64,000 bases of DNA from Pseudolabrys sp. Its GTDB lineage: Bacteria > Pseudomonadota > Alphaproteobacteria > Rhizobiales > Xanthobacteraceae. Under the pieces are notes generated by a model. The model saw nothing but the letters and a program-made list of their open reading frames with translations, did no database searches and was not told where the DNA came from. Of the stretch, positions 19,950 to 28,240 are shown one piece after another. Position 1 is the first letter of the stretch; every line of letters starts with the position of its first letter. The DNA lies in NCBI GenBank assembly GCA_026125895.1, contig JAHCKG010000022.1:1-64000 (forward strand), in the 5' to 3' direction. A program made the translations under genes and the position numbers.

Positions 19950-20771
19950 TTAATCGGGTAGCGGGCTCTCGGCACCTGCGACCTGCGCGCCGATCTTGTC
20001 GGCGCAACCGCGGACAATTGCGGGCAGGCGCGCCTCGACAGTCTTGTCATAGCGATATTTAGGAACGCTGACGCTGATGCCACCCACCGGCATTCCGGCG
20101 CCATTGAGGATGGCGGCGCCGACGCAGCGGATCTCGAGCTCCGTCTCTTCGCGATCGAGCGAGTAGCCGCGCTTCTGCGTGGCCTTGAGTTCGGCTTCCA
20201 GCGCCTTTCGCTGCGTGATGGTGTTCGGCGTGTAGCGCTTGAACGCGATCTTGCCGAGGATGTCGTCGCGAGCCGCTTGCGGCAGGGCCGCGAGATAGGC
20301 TTTGCCGACTGAACTCGAATAGAGCGTAATGCGCGTGCCGATGCGCGAGGTCATGCGCACCGCCTGCGGGCTCTCCAGCTTGTCGATGTAGACCATTTCG
20401 AGGCCGCTCGGCACGGCCAGATGGACCGTCTCGCCCGTCTCGTTGCGCAGCTTCTCGATGAGCGGATGAGCCACGGTGCGCAAATCAAACGAGGCCCAGC
20501 TTCGCGACGCGAGGTTGATCAGCCGTGGGCCCAGTACGAACTTGTTGCCGGGTTGTCCTTCGGCGATCAAGCCTTCGGCGCGAAGAGCGTCGACGATGCG
20601 ATAAACGGTAGCCCGAGGCAGTTTCACCGTCTTGCAGAGTTCCGAGATGGCGTATTCGCCGGGCGCATCGCCGATGGTCTGAAGTACGGTCATGAACTTC
20701 GTAAAAGCCGCGGTCCCAGGTACTTTTGGAGCCGCGTGCGGCGCTCGACTTTTCACAGGTCGTGTTGTCAT
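19950..20771 (-). CDS. IclR-family transcriptional regulator
   Basis: A 273-residue regulator. The N-terminal winged helix (KFMTVLQTIGDAPGEYAISEL, recognition helix PRATVYRIVDALRAEGLI) is followed by a wing and by the IclR effector domain (IEKLRNETGETVHLAV, SSVGKAYLA, GYSLDREETELEIRCVGAAI, ISVSVPKYRY). Family members sense small organic acids, often repressing a neighbouring catabolic operon. The start is taken at ATG 20771; upstream in-frame ATGs exist but would add a Cys/Arg-rich tail unlike the family. It converges on the GMC/hydrolase pair and is the likely local regulator of this block. Confidence 0.9.
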   Translation of the reverse strand: MTTRPVKSRAPHAAPKVPGTAAFTKFMTVLQTIGDAPGEYAISELCKTVKLPRATVYRIVDALRAEGLIAEGQPGNKFVLGPRLINLASRSWASFDLRTVAHPLIEKLRNETGETVHLAVPSGLEMVYIDKLESPQAVRMTSRIGTRITLYSSSVGKAYLAALPQAARDDILGKIAFKRYTPNTITQRKALEAELKATQKRGYSLDREETELEIRCVGAAILNGAGMPVGGISVSVPKYRYDKTVEARLPAIVRGCADKIGAQVAGAESPLPD

Positions 20772-21607
20772 CAGTTCGGTCTGGAGCCTCGGCCACTCTG
20801 ACGGACGAATATACACCGTTGCCTGCATTGTGGAAACGTTGCCCATTGGGGCGCCCGGCGGCGAACCGCACCCCGTTCGCCTGCAGCTGCAGCCACGGCC
20901 CGGAAGGCATATTGCGCTGGTCCGCATAGGGGACCTGCTGCTTCGGGCGCCGGCCGGCCGCTCTCGCCGCTAGGGGCGGCTCGCTCTCCGGCAGAAACGC
21001 GCCGCCAGGATGTACCTCGAACGGATTGAGCGCGCCGCCGGCGATCACCATGGCGATGTTCGCCAGGCGACGAGGCCTGCGCTGTCGCGGGCGACGGTGG
21101 AGCTCATGCGCGGCAAATTGGCGCTCGCTGCAACCGTGTCCTGCGGACGACGGCCGTTAACGGGAAGGTTGCGCCAGCATGCGCTGCGTCACGACCTTGC
21201 CTGTGATGAAACGGAAAGCTGAAGGACGAACCGGGGCAATCAAACAAACGTTGCTGCGTCAGGTATCAGGGCAGACTCCGTCCAGCGAAATCTCGCCGAA
21301 CTCCATTGCTGCGCACAGTCGCACAGTAATGGCGAAGCTGTTCCCAGCGCCTGGCGTTAAGATCGTCGGTTCTGTGCGGCGGCTGCATAGTATTTCGGCG
21401 CCGATCACCTCAGGCGCGCATCGCTATCTATTCCGTCATCGCTTGGCCGAATTCCCTGGGCTCTCGAATACGTTCCGCAGTCGAAAAGCCGATCGCGCTG
21501 CGCGCGCGTACTGCAGCGGGCAAAACGGGCAACGCGCACCTTCCGATACGCACTTCGCCCAAAGATGAGCGCGGCGGGCCGGATGGCTCAGCCAGCAAAC
21601 AGCCTAG
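20772..21607. other. Gene-poor region between the IclR and GntR regulators
   Basis: About 840 bases with only short frames on both strands, none with a recognisable family, a good SD or consistent codon bias. The leftward frame ending upstream of the IclR gene starts MVIAGGALNPFEVHPGGAFLP, which looks protein-like but is broken just upstream. This may be the remnant of a lost gene. The IclR promoter must lie in the first part. No RNA gene or transposon end is visible. Confidence 0.45.
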
Positions 21608-21639
21608 TTGACTCACCCAACTGATTAATTAGATAATCA
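21608..21639 (+). promoter_or_regulatory. Sigma-70 promoter with overlapping inverted repeat, GntR operon
   Basis: TTGACT (21608-21613) and GATAAT (21632-21637) are 18 nt apart. The inverted repeat TGATTA/TAATCA (21622-21627, 21634-21639) overlaps the -10 hexamer, where a repressor would block polymerase. It lies 26 nt upstream of the GntR start codon, in a markedly A+T-rich patch, which suggests autoregulation. Confidence 0.62.
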
Positions 21640-21664
21640 ACTAACATATCAGGGAGCCACGGCT

Positions 21665-22372
21665 TTGCTGAAAGCGCATGCCTATCAGTTGATCAAGCAG
21701 CGTCTGTTCGACCTTGATCTCGTGTCCGGGCAGTTCGTCAGCCAAAAGCAGATCGTGGAGCTCATTGATTTCCCGCTGGGGCCTGTCCGCGAGGCGATGC
21801 TGCAACTACAAGCGGAAGGCCTCGTCGAGATATTCCCCCAACGCGGAATTCAGATCACCCCTGTCACAGTCGAGATGGTGCGCGATCTTTTCGGCTTGCG
21901 CCGATTGATCGAGCCGCCGGGGATCAAGGCGTTGGCGCGCACCGGCGATCTGGCTGCTTTGAAGGAGTTGCGCCGCGCAACCAAAGAGGCGCTTCAGAAA
22001 GAAAAGAGCGGCGAGGTCAAGCCGGTTTCAAATCACACCTTCCAGGTGGATCAGCGGCTGCACGAAATGGCGATTGACGCCCTCGACAACAAACTGGTCC
22101 GCGAAATTTATCGCGTGCAGCAGGATCGTATCCTCCTGATCCGTCTGAACATCCGGCCCTGGGCGACTCAGGAGCCCGGTCTCGTCGACCATCTGCACAT
22201 TCTCGACGCGCTTTGCCGGCGCGATGCTGCGGGCGCAACTGCGTCTTTGTTGCGGCACTTGAAAAATGCCGAACAAGCCGCACTCGACGCTCTCGCTCGA
22301 TCGCCGCACATCAAGACAACTCTGCCGAGGGCAGCAAGCAACGGAACACGACCTGCAGCAGTACAAACGTAA
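21665..22372 (+). CDS. GntR-family regulator, FCD subfamily
   Basis: A 235-residue regulator. The N-terminal winged helix (YQLIKQRLFDLDLVSGQFVSQ, PLGPVREAMLQLQAEGLVEI, PQRGIQITPV) is followed by an all-helical FCD domain. The metal/ligand ligands Asp and His are in FQVDQRLHEMAID and the later His in LVDHLHILDALCRRD. FCD regulators usually bind carboxylic acids and repress the adjacent operon. It starts at TTG 21665 with AGGGAG 9 nt upstream. It is followed after 26 nt by an ABC binding-protein gene, so it is probably co-transcribed with, and controls, this transporter. Confidence 0.9.
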   Translation: MLKAHAYQLIKQRLFDLDLVSGQFVSQKQIVELIDFPLGPVREAMLQLQAEGLVEIFPQRGIQITPVTVEMVRDLFGLRRLIEPPGIKALARTGDLAALKELRRATKEALQKEKSGEVKPVSNHTFQVDQRLHEMAIDALDNKLVREIYRVQQDRILLIRLNIRPWATQEPGLVDHLHILDALCRRDAAGATASLLRHLKNAEQAALDALARSPHIKTTLPRAASNGTRPAAVQT

Positions 22373-22398
22373 ACATCTTGAACGAGGGGGTTGAGAAA

Positions 22399-23475
22399 AT
22401 GTCACGCGTTTCTGAACAGCTTGCTCACAGACACTGCCAGGCACTTGACACGAACATCACGCGCAGAACCTTCTCGATATCTGCTTTATCGGCGATCGCG
22501 GTCGCGGCGGGCGTCGGGGCCGCAAAGTCGGCGACGACGACGATCAAATACGGCCACACGTCCGGCATCCATGAACTGGGGCAATACGGCTTGCCTGATG
22601 CGTTGCCGTCATCGACGGGTATCGAGTGGGTGGACTTCGGGCAGATTGGTACTGGCCGTCTTGCCGCCATGACTCGCGGCTTATGCGACGCGATGACGAC
22701 GGCGAACACCTATGTGATCAGCGGCCGGGCTGAAGGCGTCGCCATAACGGGCATCTGCGGGATGGCCGGCGGTGGGCAGGCGCTCGTCGTGCGGGAAGAT
22801 CGAGGCATCAGGAAATTCGAGGACCTGAAGGGCAAGAAGATCGCGACCGCACGATTCTCCAGCTCGCACGTGATGCTGATGAGCCTGTTGCGAGCCATCG
22901 GGCTGGATCCGGTGAAGGACGTCACCATCGTCGATATCGGGCAGCCGGCGGCATTCAATGTGCTGTTGGAGAAGGGCGACGTCGACGCCGGCCTGCTTTG
23001 GGAGCCGAATGTCACAATCGCTTCAGCGCGCCCGGGCTTGCGCAAATTCGATCTCGATCGCTTTTTCAGTCTGACGTGGAAGACGCACAGCGGAACCTAC
23101 GTCCTGCAGAAGTTGATCGATGAAAATCGCGAGGTCGTGCAGAACATTGTCACGGCATCAGTGAAGGCCACCGAAGATTTCAAGAAGAATCCGGAGAAAT
23201 GGGCTAAGTTCGCTGAGCGCTACACGGCTCAGCCCCGGCCAATCATCGAAGAGTCGATGAAGAACTGTCACCTGCGCAATGATCACGACCTGACGATGAC
23301 GTACCGCTGCGCGGAGACGATGTTTGAACTGGGCATCGTCAAGAAAGACGTGACGGCGGAGATGGAAACCGCGTTCGACTACAGTTTCCTGACCAAAGCC
23401 ACCGGAAAGACCAAGGAGCAATTGGGCTTCGTTTCTTACGCCGATTACAAGGCGGGAAAGAAGTCGGTCCTGTGA
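22399..23475 (+). CDS. ABC transporter binding protein, NMT1/TauA type, Tat-exported
   Basis: 358 residues. The N-terminus carries a twin-arginine signal (ITRRTFSISALSAIAVAAG) ending near AKSA, so folded export by Tat is likely. The mature part has the NitT/TauT-type two-lobe pattern: GRLAAMTRGLCDAMTTAN, LKGKKIATARFSSSH, KDVTIVDIGQPAAFNVLLEKGDVDAGLLWEPNV. It differs from the other binding protein in this window, so it is probably a different ligand system. ATG 22399 has GAGGGGG about 8 nt upstream. The stop overlaps the start of the next gene (GTGA). Confidence 0.85.
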   Translation: MSRVSEQLAHRHCQALDTNITRRTFSISALSAIAVAAGVGAAKSATTTIKYGHTSGIHELGQYGLPDALPSSTGIEWVDFGQIGTGRLAAMTRGLCDAMTTANTYVISGRAEGVAITGICGMAGGGQALVVREDRGIRKFEDLKGKKIATARFSSSHVMLMSLLRAIGLDPVKDVTIVDIGQPAAFNVLLEKGDVDAGLLWEPNVTIASARPGLRKFDLDRFFSLTWKTHSGTYVLQKLIDENREVVQNIVTASVKATEDFKKNPEKWAKFAERYTAQPRPIIEESMKNCHLRNDHDLTMTYRCAETMFELGIVKKDVTAEMETAFDYSFLTKATGKTKEQLGFVSYADYKAGKKSVL

Positions 23476-24287
23476 CGGTCAAGTCATCCTGGACGAAGGT
23501 GCGGGTCGATCCGGTGGCCTTCTTGCTGCCGGTCGGTCTGCTCGTAACCTGGTGGGCGGCGGCGCGCTTTGGGCTGTTCCATAACCCGTTGCTGCCGACC
23601 ATTGACGATGTCACGACCGCTACGCGCGAATGGATATTCGGCACGAACCAACGGTACTTCTTCTCCGGAACATGGTGACGCGATCTGATAGGCAGCGTCG
23701 TGCGCGTCTTTGTCGGTCTTGTGGTCGGATCGGCACTGGCGATCTTTGTCGGCATGTTGGTCGGTTGGTATTCCATCGTCGAACGCGTATTCGATCCGGT
23801 GATCCAGATACTGCGGCCGATCCCCAAAACCGCCTTTCTGCCCTTCGCGATCCTCATTTTCGGAATCGGAAACCCACCTGCGCTTTTTCTGACGATCTAC
23901 GGCGTATTCTTGACGGTGTACATTCAGATTATCGTCGGAGTGAAGCTCGTTCCGCGAGATTTGAAACGGGCAGCGCGCATGCTCGGAGCGAAGGACAGGG
24001 ACATCCTGCTCCGAGTCGTCCTGCCGGCCGCGCTTCCTTCCATATTTGCAGGAGTCCGCGTCGGCGCCGCATACGCGTGGCTCATCCTTATCCTGGCTGA
24101 AATGCTCGCTGTCGGAGAAGGCTTCGGCTTCGTCCTGTGGCGCGGCTACGAGAACTTGCGCATGGATGTCGTGGTCATGTGCATGTTCTGCATCGGCATG
24201 TTCGGATACCTGACCGATCGCATCATTGTCGCAGGCTTGGGCCGGCAGCTTAGATGGGCGCAGAGCGCCGCCGAGACGAGGTTCTGA
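23472..24287 (+). pseudogene. ABC permease (SsuC/TauC type) interrupted by an in-frame TGA
   Basis: The frame starts at GTG 23472, overlapping the stop of the binding protein. It reads 68 codons to FFSGTW and then meets TGA at 23676-23678. The same frame continues directly with RDLIGSVVRV and a complete permease body (segments AIFVGMLVGW, PKTAFLPFAILIFG, EAA-type loop KRAARMLGAKDRDI) to 24287. No frameshift is involved; one base change explains it. Restarting at GTG 23700 would give 195 residues without the first helix. Either the gene is inactivated, the product is split, or the base is a sequencing error. The neighbouring binding protein and ATPase are intact. Confidence 0.85.
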
Positions 24288-24290
24288 GCC

Positions 24291-25049
24291 ATGACGATCT
24301 CTCTGCAGTCTGTGTCGAGAGTGTTCGCCGATTCGGAGTCCGGCACCGAAATGGTCGCGTTGCAGGATATCGATCTCGCGATCGCCGACAATGAGTTCTG
24401 CGCTCTCCTGGGGCCGTCTGGTTGCGGCAAGACCACCATTCTCAATCTGGTCGCAGGATTCGATATGCCATCATCCGGCCGCATCCTGGTCGATGGTCGG
24501 CCGGTAATGGCGCCTGGGCCGGATCGTGGCGTCATCTTCCAGAGTCTGAGCCTGTTTCCCTGGCTGTCTGCGCTCGACAACCTTCTGTTCGGTCCGCGCG
24601 TTCGCGGACTCGATCTCAAGGCCGAACGGCATCGGGCTCAGGAGTTGATCCGAATGGTGGGCCTGGAGGGATTTCAGCATCACCTGCCACATGAACTATC
24701 CGGCGGCATGCAGCAGCGGGTTGCGATTGCACGCGTGCTGATGAACGAGCCAAGCGTTCTTCTGGCTGATGAGCCCTTTGCGGCGCTCGATGAGTACACG
24801 AGACGTGCCATGCAGGAGGAATTCTCGCGCATCTGGCAACGTACGCGCGCCACCGTGGTCTTCGTCACCCACAATATCGAAGAGGCGATTTTCCTCGCTG
24901 ACCGCATTGTCGTCATGGGCCGGAAACCCGGACGAATAAAGGCGGTCCTGACAATCGATATGCCGCGCCCACGCAGTCGCACCAGCGAGCGCGTCATGGA
25001 ACTGACGCGGCAAGCGCTGGATCTCATCCAGCCGGAGGTCGCTATTTGA
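24291..25049 (+). CDS. ABC transporter ATP-binding protein, SsuB/TauB type
   Basis: A 252-residue ATPase. Walker A is GPSGCGKTT, the Q-loop is VIFQSLSLFPWLSALDN, the signature is LSGGMQQRVAIAR, Walker B is VLLADEPFAALD and the H-loop is VTHNIEEA. It starts at ATG 24291, 3 nt after the broken permease frame, as expected for an operon. All catalytic motifs are intact, which argues that the transporter was lost recently or is still used. Confidence 0.93.
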   Translation: MTISLQSVSRVFADSESGTEMVALQDIDLAIADNEFCALLGPSGCGKTTILNLVAGFDMPSSGRILVDGRPVMAPGPDRGVIFQSLSLFPWLSALDNLLFGPRVRGLDLKAERHRAQELIRMVGLEGFQHHLPHELSGGMQQRVAIARVLMNEPSVLLADEPFAALDEYTRRAMQEEFSRIWQRTRATVVFVTHNIEEAIFLADRIVVMGRKPGRIKAVLTIDMPRPRSRTSERVMELTRQALDLIQPEVAI

Positions 25050-25114
25050 ATCGCAGGCGGACGCCGGCGCATCGAAACATAAGATAACCGAGTCACCAAA
25101 GTAGGGAGTCGAAG

Positions 25115-25876
25115 ATGGCGATCAAGTTCAGATATCTTGGATGGACGGCATTCGAGATCACGATGAACAACGGGTTCCGGATTATAATGGACCCGATGCT
25201 GCAAGGGCGCCCGTCCGAAGATGTTCCGCCGAGTCCGATCGGCATCGAAGAATTCGACGATGTCGACCTCGTGATGGTGACTCACGTCGCTGCCGACCAC
25301 GTCGGTCAGGCTTTCGAGATTATGAAGCGCAGCAAGGCCAAGCTGGTCTGCGACATGTCGACCCGGTTCAAGGCACTTGCCGCGGGTATCGCGGCAGAAC
25401 GAATTCTGTTCATGGTCTCTGGGGTGCGTTTCAAGATCGGCGAGATACATGTCAAGGCGCTCCCGGCAACGCATCTTTCGTTCTCGCAGCTCGGCGAAAA
25501 CCAGTTCATCAATTCGCAGCCTCTCAGCTATCTCATCACCGCGCCGGATGGAGAGCGGCTGTTTTTCGGGGGCGATACCTCGATCACCTCGGACCACAAG
25601 CTGTTTGGCGAGCTTTACAAGCCCGATGTAGCGATGCTTGGGGTCGGCGGCGTCAACGTTCTGGGACAGTCGTTTACGGAACTGTATCCGGATGAAGCCG
25701 CTATGGTGGCGAAGTGGCTTGGCGTCGAATTGGCATTCCCGATGCACTATCGCTACAACGAAGGCCGGGAATTCGCCGACGAACTCAAGAAACAGGCGCC
25801 GAATGTGAAAGCTCTTCTGCTCGAGCCTGGCGACAGCCATCTCTGGGAAAAGAAGAAGGTGGCCGTACCGGCCTAG
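25115..25876 (+). CDS. Metallo-beta-lactamase-fold hydrolase with altered metal motif
   Basis: A 253-residue protein of the L-ascorbate-6-phosphate lactonase/UPF0173-like branch: FRYLGWTAFEI, then LVMVTHVAADHVG, the ALPATHLSFS His strand, FFGGDTSI and the C-terminal AFPMHYRYN. The usual HxHxDH motif reads H57-V-A59-A-D61-H62, with Ala replacing the second His. Zn1 ligation would therefore be incomplete unless another residue substitutes. ATG 25115 follows GTAGGGAG. It is the last gene of the GntR-ABC block, so it may hydrolyse the imported compound or an intermediate. Confidence 0.83.
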   Translation: MAIKFRYLGWTAFEITMNNGFRIIMDPMLQGRPSEDVPPSPIGIEEFDDVDLVMVTHVAADHVGQAFEIMKRSKAKLVCDMSTRFKALAAGIAAERILFMVSGVRFKIGEIHVKALPATHLSFSQLGENQFINSQPLSYLITAPDGERLFFGGDTSITSDHKLFGELYKPDVAMLGVGGVNVLGQSFTELYPDEAAMVAKWLGVELAFPMHYRYNEGREFADELKKQAPNVKALLLEPGDSHLWEKKKVAVPA

Positions 25877-26254
25877 GTTTCGCTGAGCGTTTGGCCGCAT
25901 CACCCGGCAAAGGGCTTGGTTCGGCGCGGCATAAAAATGAAGGGCCCCCACGCCGGGGCCCTTTTTCTCGGTCCATTGCATGCCGGCATCGATCGGCCGT
26001 TTCGGGCGGCTTTTGGACCGTTGCAGGCTGGGTCGTCTAAGCTGTTGATTGGCTTACCGAATGGCGAGAGGGCGCCGACTGGGCTCGCTGGTTCGGTCGC
26101 CATCTCATCCATCACTCCTTGACAGACTTGCCGTTCAACGACGGGGCTTCCGCGCCTGACCCGCGGTCTTGACGGGTCGGCCTGCCCACGGCTTCATCGG
26201 CGCAATGCAAAGCATTCGCGGTTGTCTTCATCCATTTCCCGAGCCGGTGCGGCT
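25877..26254. other. Intergenic region before dgoK
   Basis: 378 bases. It opens with the terminator at 25941-25967. A short hairpin GACCCG/CGGGTC lies at 26158-26178. Nothing else here looks like a gene; the frame starting at TTG 26222 merges into dgoK. Confidence 0.45.
25941..25967 (+). terminator. Rho-independent terminator of the GntR-ABC-MBL operon
   Basis: AGGGCCCC (25941-25948) and GGGGCCCT (25955-25962) form a perfect stem with a 6-nt loop, followed by TTTTTCTC. Confidence 0.92.
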
Positions 26255-27181
26255 ATGAGCGGGCCCGCCGAAACGGCCGCCTTCGTTGCCGTTGATTGGG
26301 GCACGAGCAGCTTCCGCGCCTGGCGCATGGCGGCGGACGGCACGCCGCTCGCTTACAGCCGCGGCCCGGAAGGCATGTTGCATTGCGCGAGCGCCGGCTT
26401 CGCGCCGGTCCTGCAGCGGCATCTCGAGAAACTCGGCGTCTCCGGCGCCGTGCCGGTGCTGATCTGCGGCATGGCCGGCGCCCGCCAGGGCTGGGTCGAG
26501 GCGCCATACCTCACGACGCCCAGCCGCCTCGACCGGCTGCATGACGGCGCGGTCCGCGTCGACACGGCCGGCGACGTCCGCATTCTGCCCGGCATCGCCC
26601 ATCGCGATCCGGCATCGCCGGAAGTGATGCGCGGCGAAGAAACCCAGATTCTCGGTGCCATCGACAATGGCTTCAGCGGGCTCGTCTGCATTCCCGGCAC
26701 GCACAGCAAATGGGTGGCGATCGAAGATGGCAGCATCGCCGGCCTGACGACGTTCATGACGGGCGAGTTGTTCTCCGTCATCACCGCGCACACGATCCTC
26801 ACGCACGCCATCGATGCGGACGCGCTGCCGGTGCGCCCGGGCGCGGCATTCGACGAGGCGCTGTCCGCAGCCGCGTCCGGCACGACGGAGTTATCGTCGG
26901 CGCTGTTCAGACTGCGCGCTGCGCAATTGCTCGGCTTCGAGCAGCGCGCCGACGGCGCGGCCCGGCTGTCGGGCCTGCTCATCGGCAGCGAGATCGCCGG
27001 CGCCACCAAGCGCTACGGCCGTCAGCCGCTGCGCCTCTTGGCCTCGGGCGATCTCGGCGCGCTCTATGAGCATGCCCTCAGGCATCTCGGCTTCGACGTC
27101 GTCGTGGCCGATGCCGAACAGACGGCGCGGCGCGGCCTGATGAAGGCCGCCGCCGGACTATGGAAGGAGCGTTTCCGCTGA
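26255..27181 (+). CDS. dgoK: 2-dehydro-3-deoxygalactonokinase
   Basis: A 308-residue kinase that phosphorylates 2-dehydro-3-deoxy-D-galactonate at C6 in the De Ley-Doudoroff galactose route. The ASKHA fold begins AAFVAVDWGTSSFRAWRM and continues with ICGMAGARQGW, ILPGI, MRGEETQILGA and IPGTHSKWV, all typical of DgoK. ATG 26255 is used; an in-frame TTG at 26222 would add 11 residues, and neither start has a strong SD. The stop overlaps the dgoA ATG (TGATG). The dehydrogenase, lactonase and dehydratase of the pathway are not in this window. Confidence 0.93.
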   Translation: MSGPAETAAFVAVDWGTSSFRAWRMAADGTPLAYSRGPEGMLHCASAGFAPVLQRHLEKLGVSGAVPVLICGMAGARQGWVEAPYLTTPSRLDRLHDGAVRVDTAGDVRILPGIAHRDPASPEVMRGEETQILGAIDNGFSGLVCIPGTHSKWVAIEDGSIAGLTTFMTGELFSVITAHTILTHAIDADALPVRPGAAFDEALSAAASGTTELSSALFRLRAAQLLGFEQRADGAARLSGLLIGSEIAGATKRYGRQPLRLLASGDLGALYEHALRHLGFDVVVADAEQTARRGLMKAAAGLWKERFR

Positions 27182-27822
27182 TGGCTCAACACCCGACGTG
27201 GCCGAAGCTTGCTCGCCCGCTCGCCGCCATCCTGCGCGGCGTTCGCCCGGACGAAGTCGAAGCGATCGGCGACGCGCTCGTCGGCGCCGGCTTCGAGATG
27301 ATCGAGGTGCCGCTGAACTCTCCGGATCCGCTGCGTTCGATCGAACGTCTGGCGATGCGGTTAGGCGCCGATTGCATCATCGGCGCCGGCACCGTGCTGA
27401 GCGCGGCCGACTGCGCAAGCGTCGCGGATGCCGGCGGGCGCCTGATGGTCAGCCCGAACATCGATCTCGGCGTTCTGGCGATGGCGCAGAAGCGCGGCAT
27501 GGTCACGCTGCCGGGCATTTTCTCGCCGACCGAGGCGCTGGCGGCGCAGCGCGCCGGCGCTTCCGCGCTCAAGTTCTTTCCCGCTTCCGTGCTCGGGGCC
27601 TCGGGCATTGCCGCCATTCGCGCGGTGTTGCCGGAGGACACGGTCGTTGTCGCGGTGGGCGGCGTTTCCGACAAGAATTTCGCCAGCTATATCGACGCCG
27701 GCGTGCGCGCCTTCGGCCTCGGCGGCAGCCTCTATAAGCCCGGCATGAGCGCGGCGGATGTCGCCACCACGGCCCGCGCAACAATCGAGGCCTATGATGC
27801 CAGCAGCGTCAGGCGTGGCTAG
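27181..27822 (+). CDS. dgoA: 2-dehydro-3-deoxy-6-phosphogalactonate aldolase
   Basis: A 213-residue class I aldolase of the KDPG/KDPGal family that splits the DgoK product into pyruvate and glyceraldehyde 3-phosphate. The Schiff-base Lys is K131 in SALKFFPAS and the general base Glu is E42 in MIEVPLNSP. The phosphate-binding GGVSDKNF and GLGGSLYKPG loops are present. PLNSPDP is characteristic of KDPGal rather than KDPG aldolases. ATG 27181 overlaps the dgoK stop, so the two are translationally coupled. Confidence 0.94.
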   Translation: MAQHPTWPKLARPLAAILRGVRPDEVEAIGDALVGAGFEMIEVPLNSPDPLRSIERLAMRLGADCIIGAGTVLSAADCASVADAGGRLMVSPNIDLGVLAMAQKRGMVTLPGIFSPTEALAAQRAGASALKFFPASVLGASGIAAIRAVLPEDTVVVAVGGVSDKNFASYIDAGVRAFGLGGSLYKPGMSAADVATTARATIEAYDASSVRRG

Positions 27823-28240
27823 CCTCGTCGTCGGCTGATCCATCCGGCAACGCTGTCGATCTCGACGCGCGCTCGCGCGTCATATTGTCGGACATTCGCT
27901 CCGCCAATGTTCCCGAGACCGCCAAAATCGTTGACGGGGACGAAGGTTCAATGTTGCGATGCTGTCGATGACAGGCTCTACTAGAGCGCTAGCCGTCCGC
28001 GTGCGGGGGCAGGGACACGACAGAAAGTCTCGCCTCGCATCCTAAAGGAGGAGGTTACTCGGCATTATTCTTGCCTGAAAGACAGAGGTTGATCGTCATC
28101 CCGTTGCCACGGCCGAGGGGGCGAGTGGCAACCGACCGCGCGGCAATGCGCGTCGGATGGTTTGACGGGAGATCTGGCTGGCATGGGCGGTCAATTCAGT
28201 CGGTCCGTGCGCAAGTGAACGGGTTCATCTGGAGGGGATC
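27823..28240. other. Intergenic region before the family-5 ABC operon
   Basis: 418 bases with no convincing gene. A strong SD-like GGAGGAGG at 28048-28055 has no properly spaced start codon after it. A small GCTCT/AGAGC palindrome lies at 27975-27987. The promoter for the downstream transporter operon presumably lies here, but I cannot place it with confidence. Confidence 0.45.

Noticed and set aside
21179-21568. 129-codon plus-strand frame
   Set aside because: It has no SD, no recognisable domain, irregular composition, and lies in a region that looks decayed.
23676-23678. TGA read as selenocysteine or as a programmed readthrough signal
   Set aside because: No hairpin resembling a bacterial SECIS was recognised just after it, and permeases of this family have no known Sec. 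A mutation or error is simpler.
11529-25967. Genomic island integrated at tRNA-Val
   Set aside because: No integrase and no repeat of the tRNA 3' end were found at the far side. The block may still be acquired, but not demonstrably through this tRNA.
28048-28240. Small upstream gene before the family-5 ABC operon, suggested by GGAGGAGG
   Set aside because: The first usable start codon is about 15 nt away, which is too far, and the resulting ~57-residue product is Arg-rich without features.
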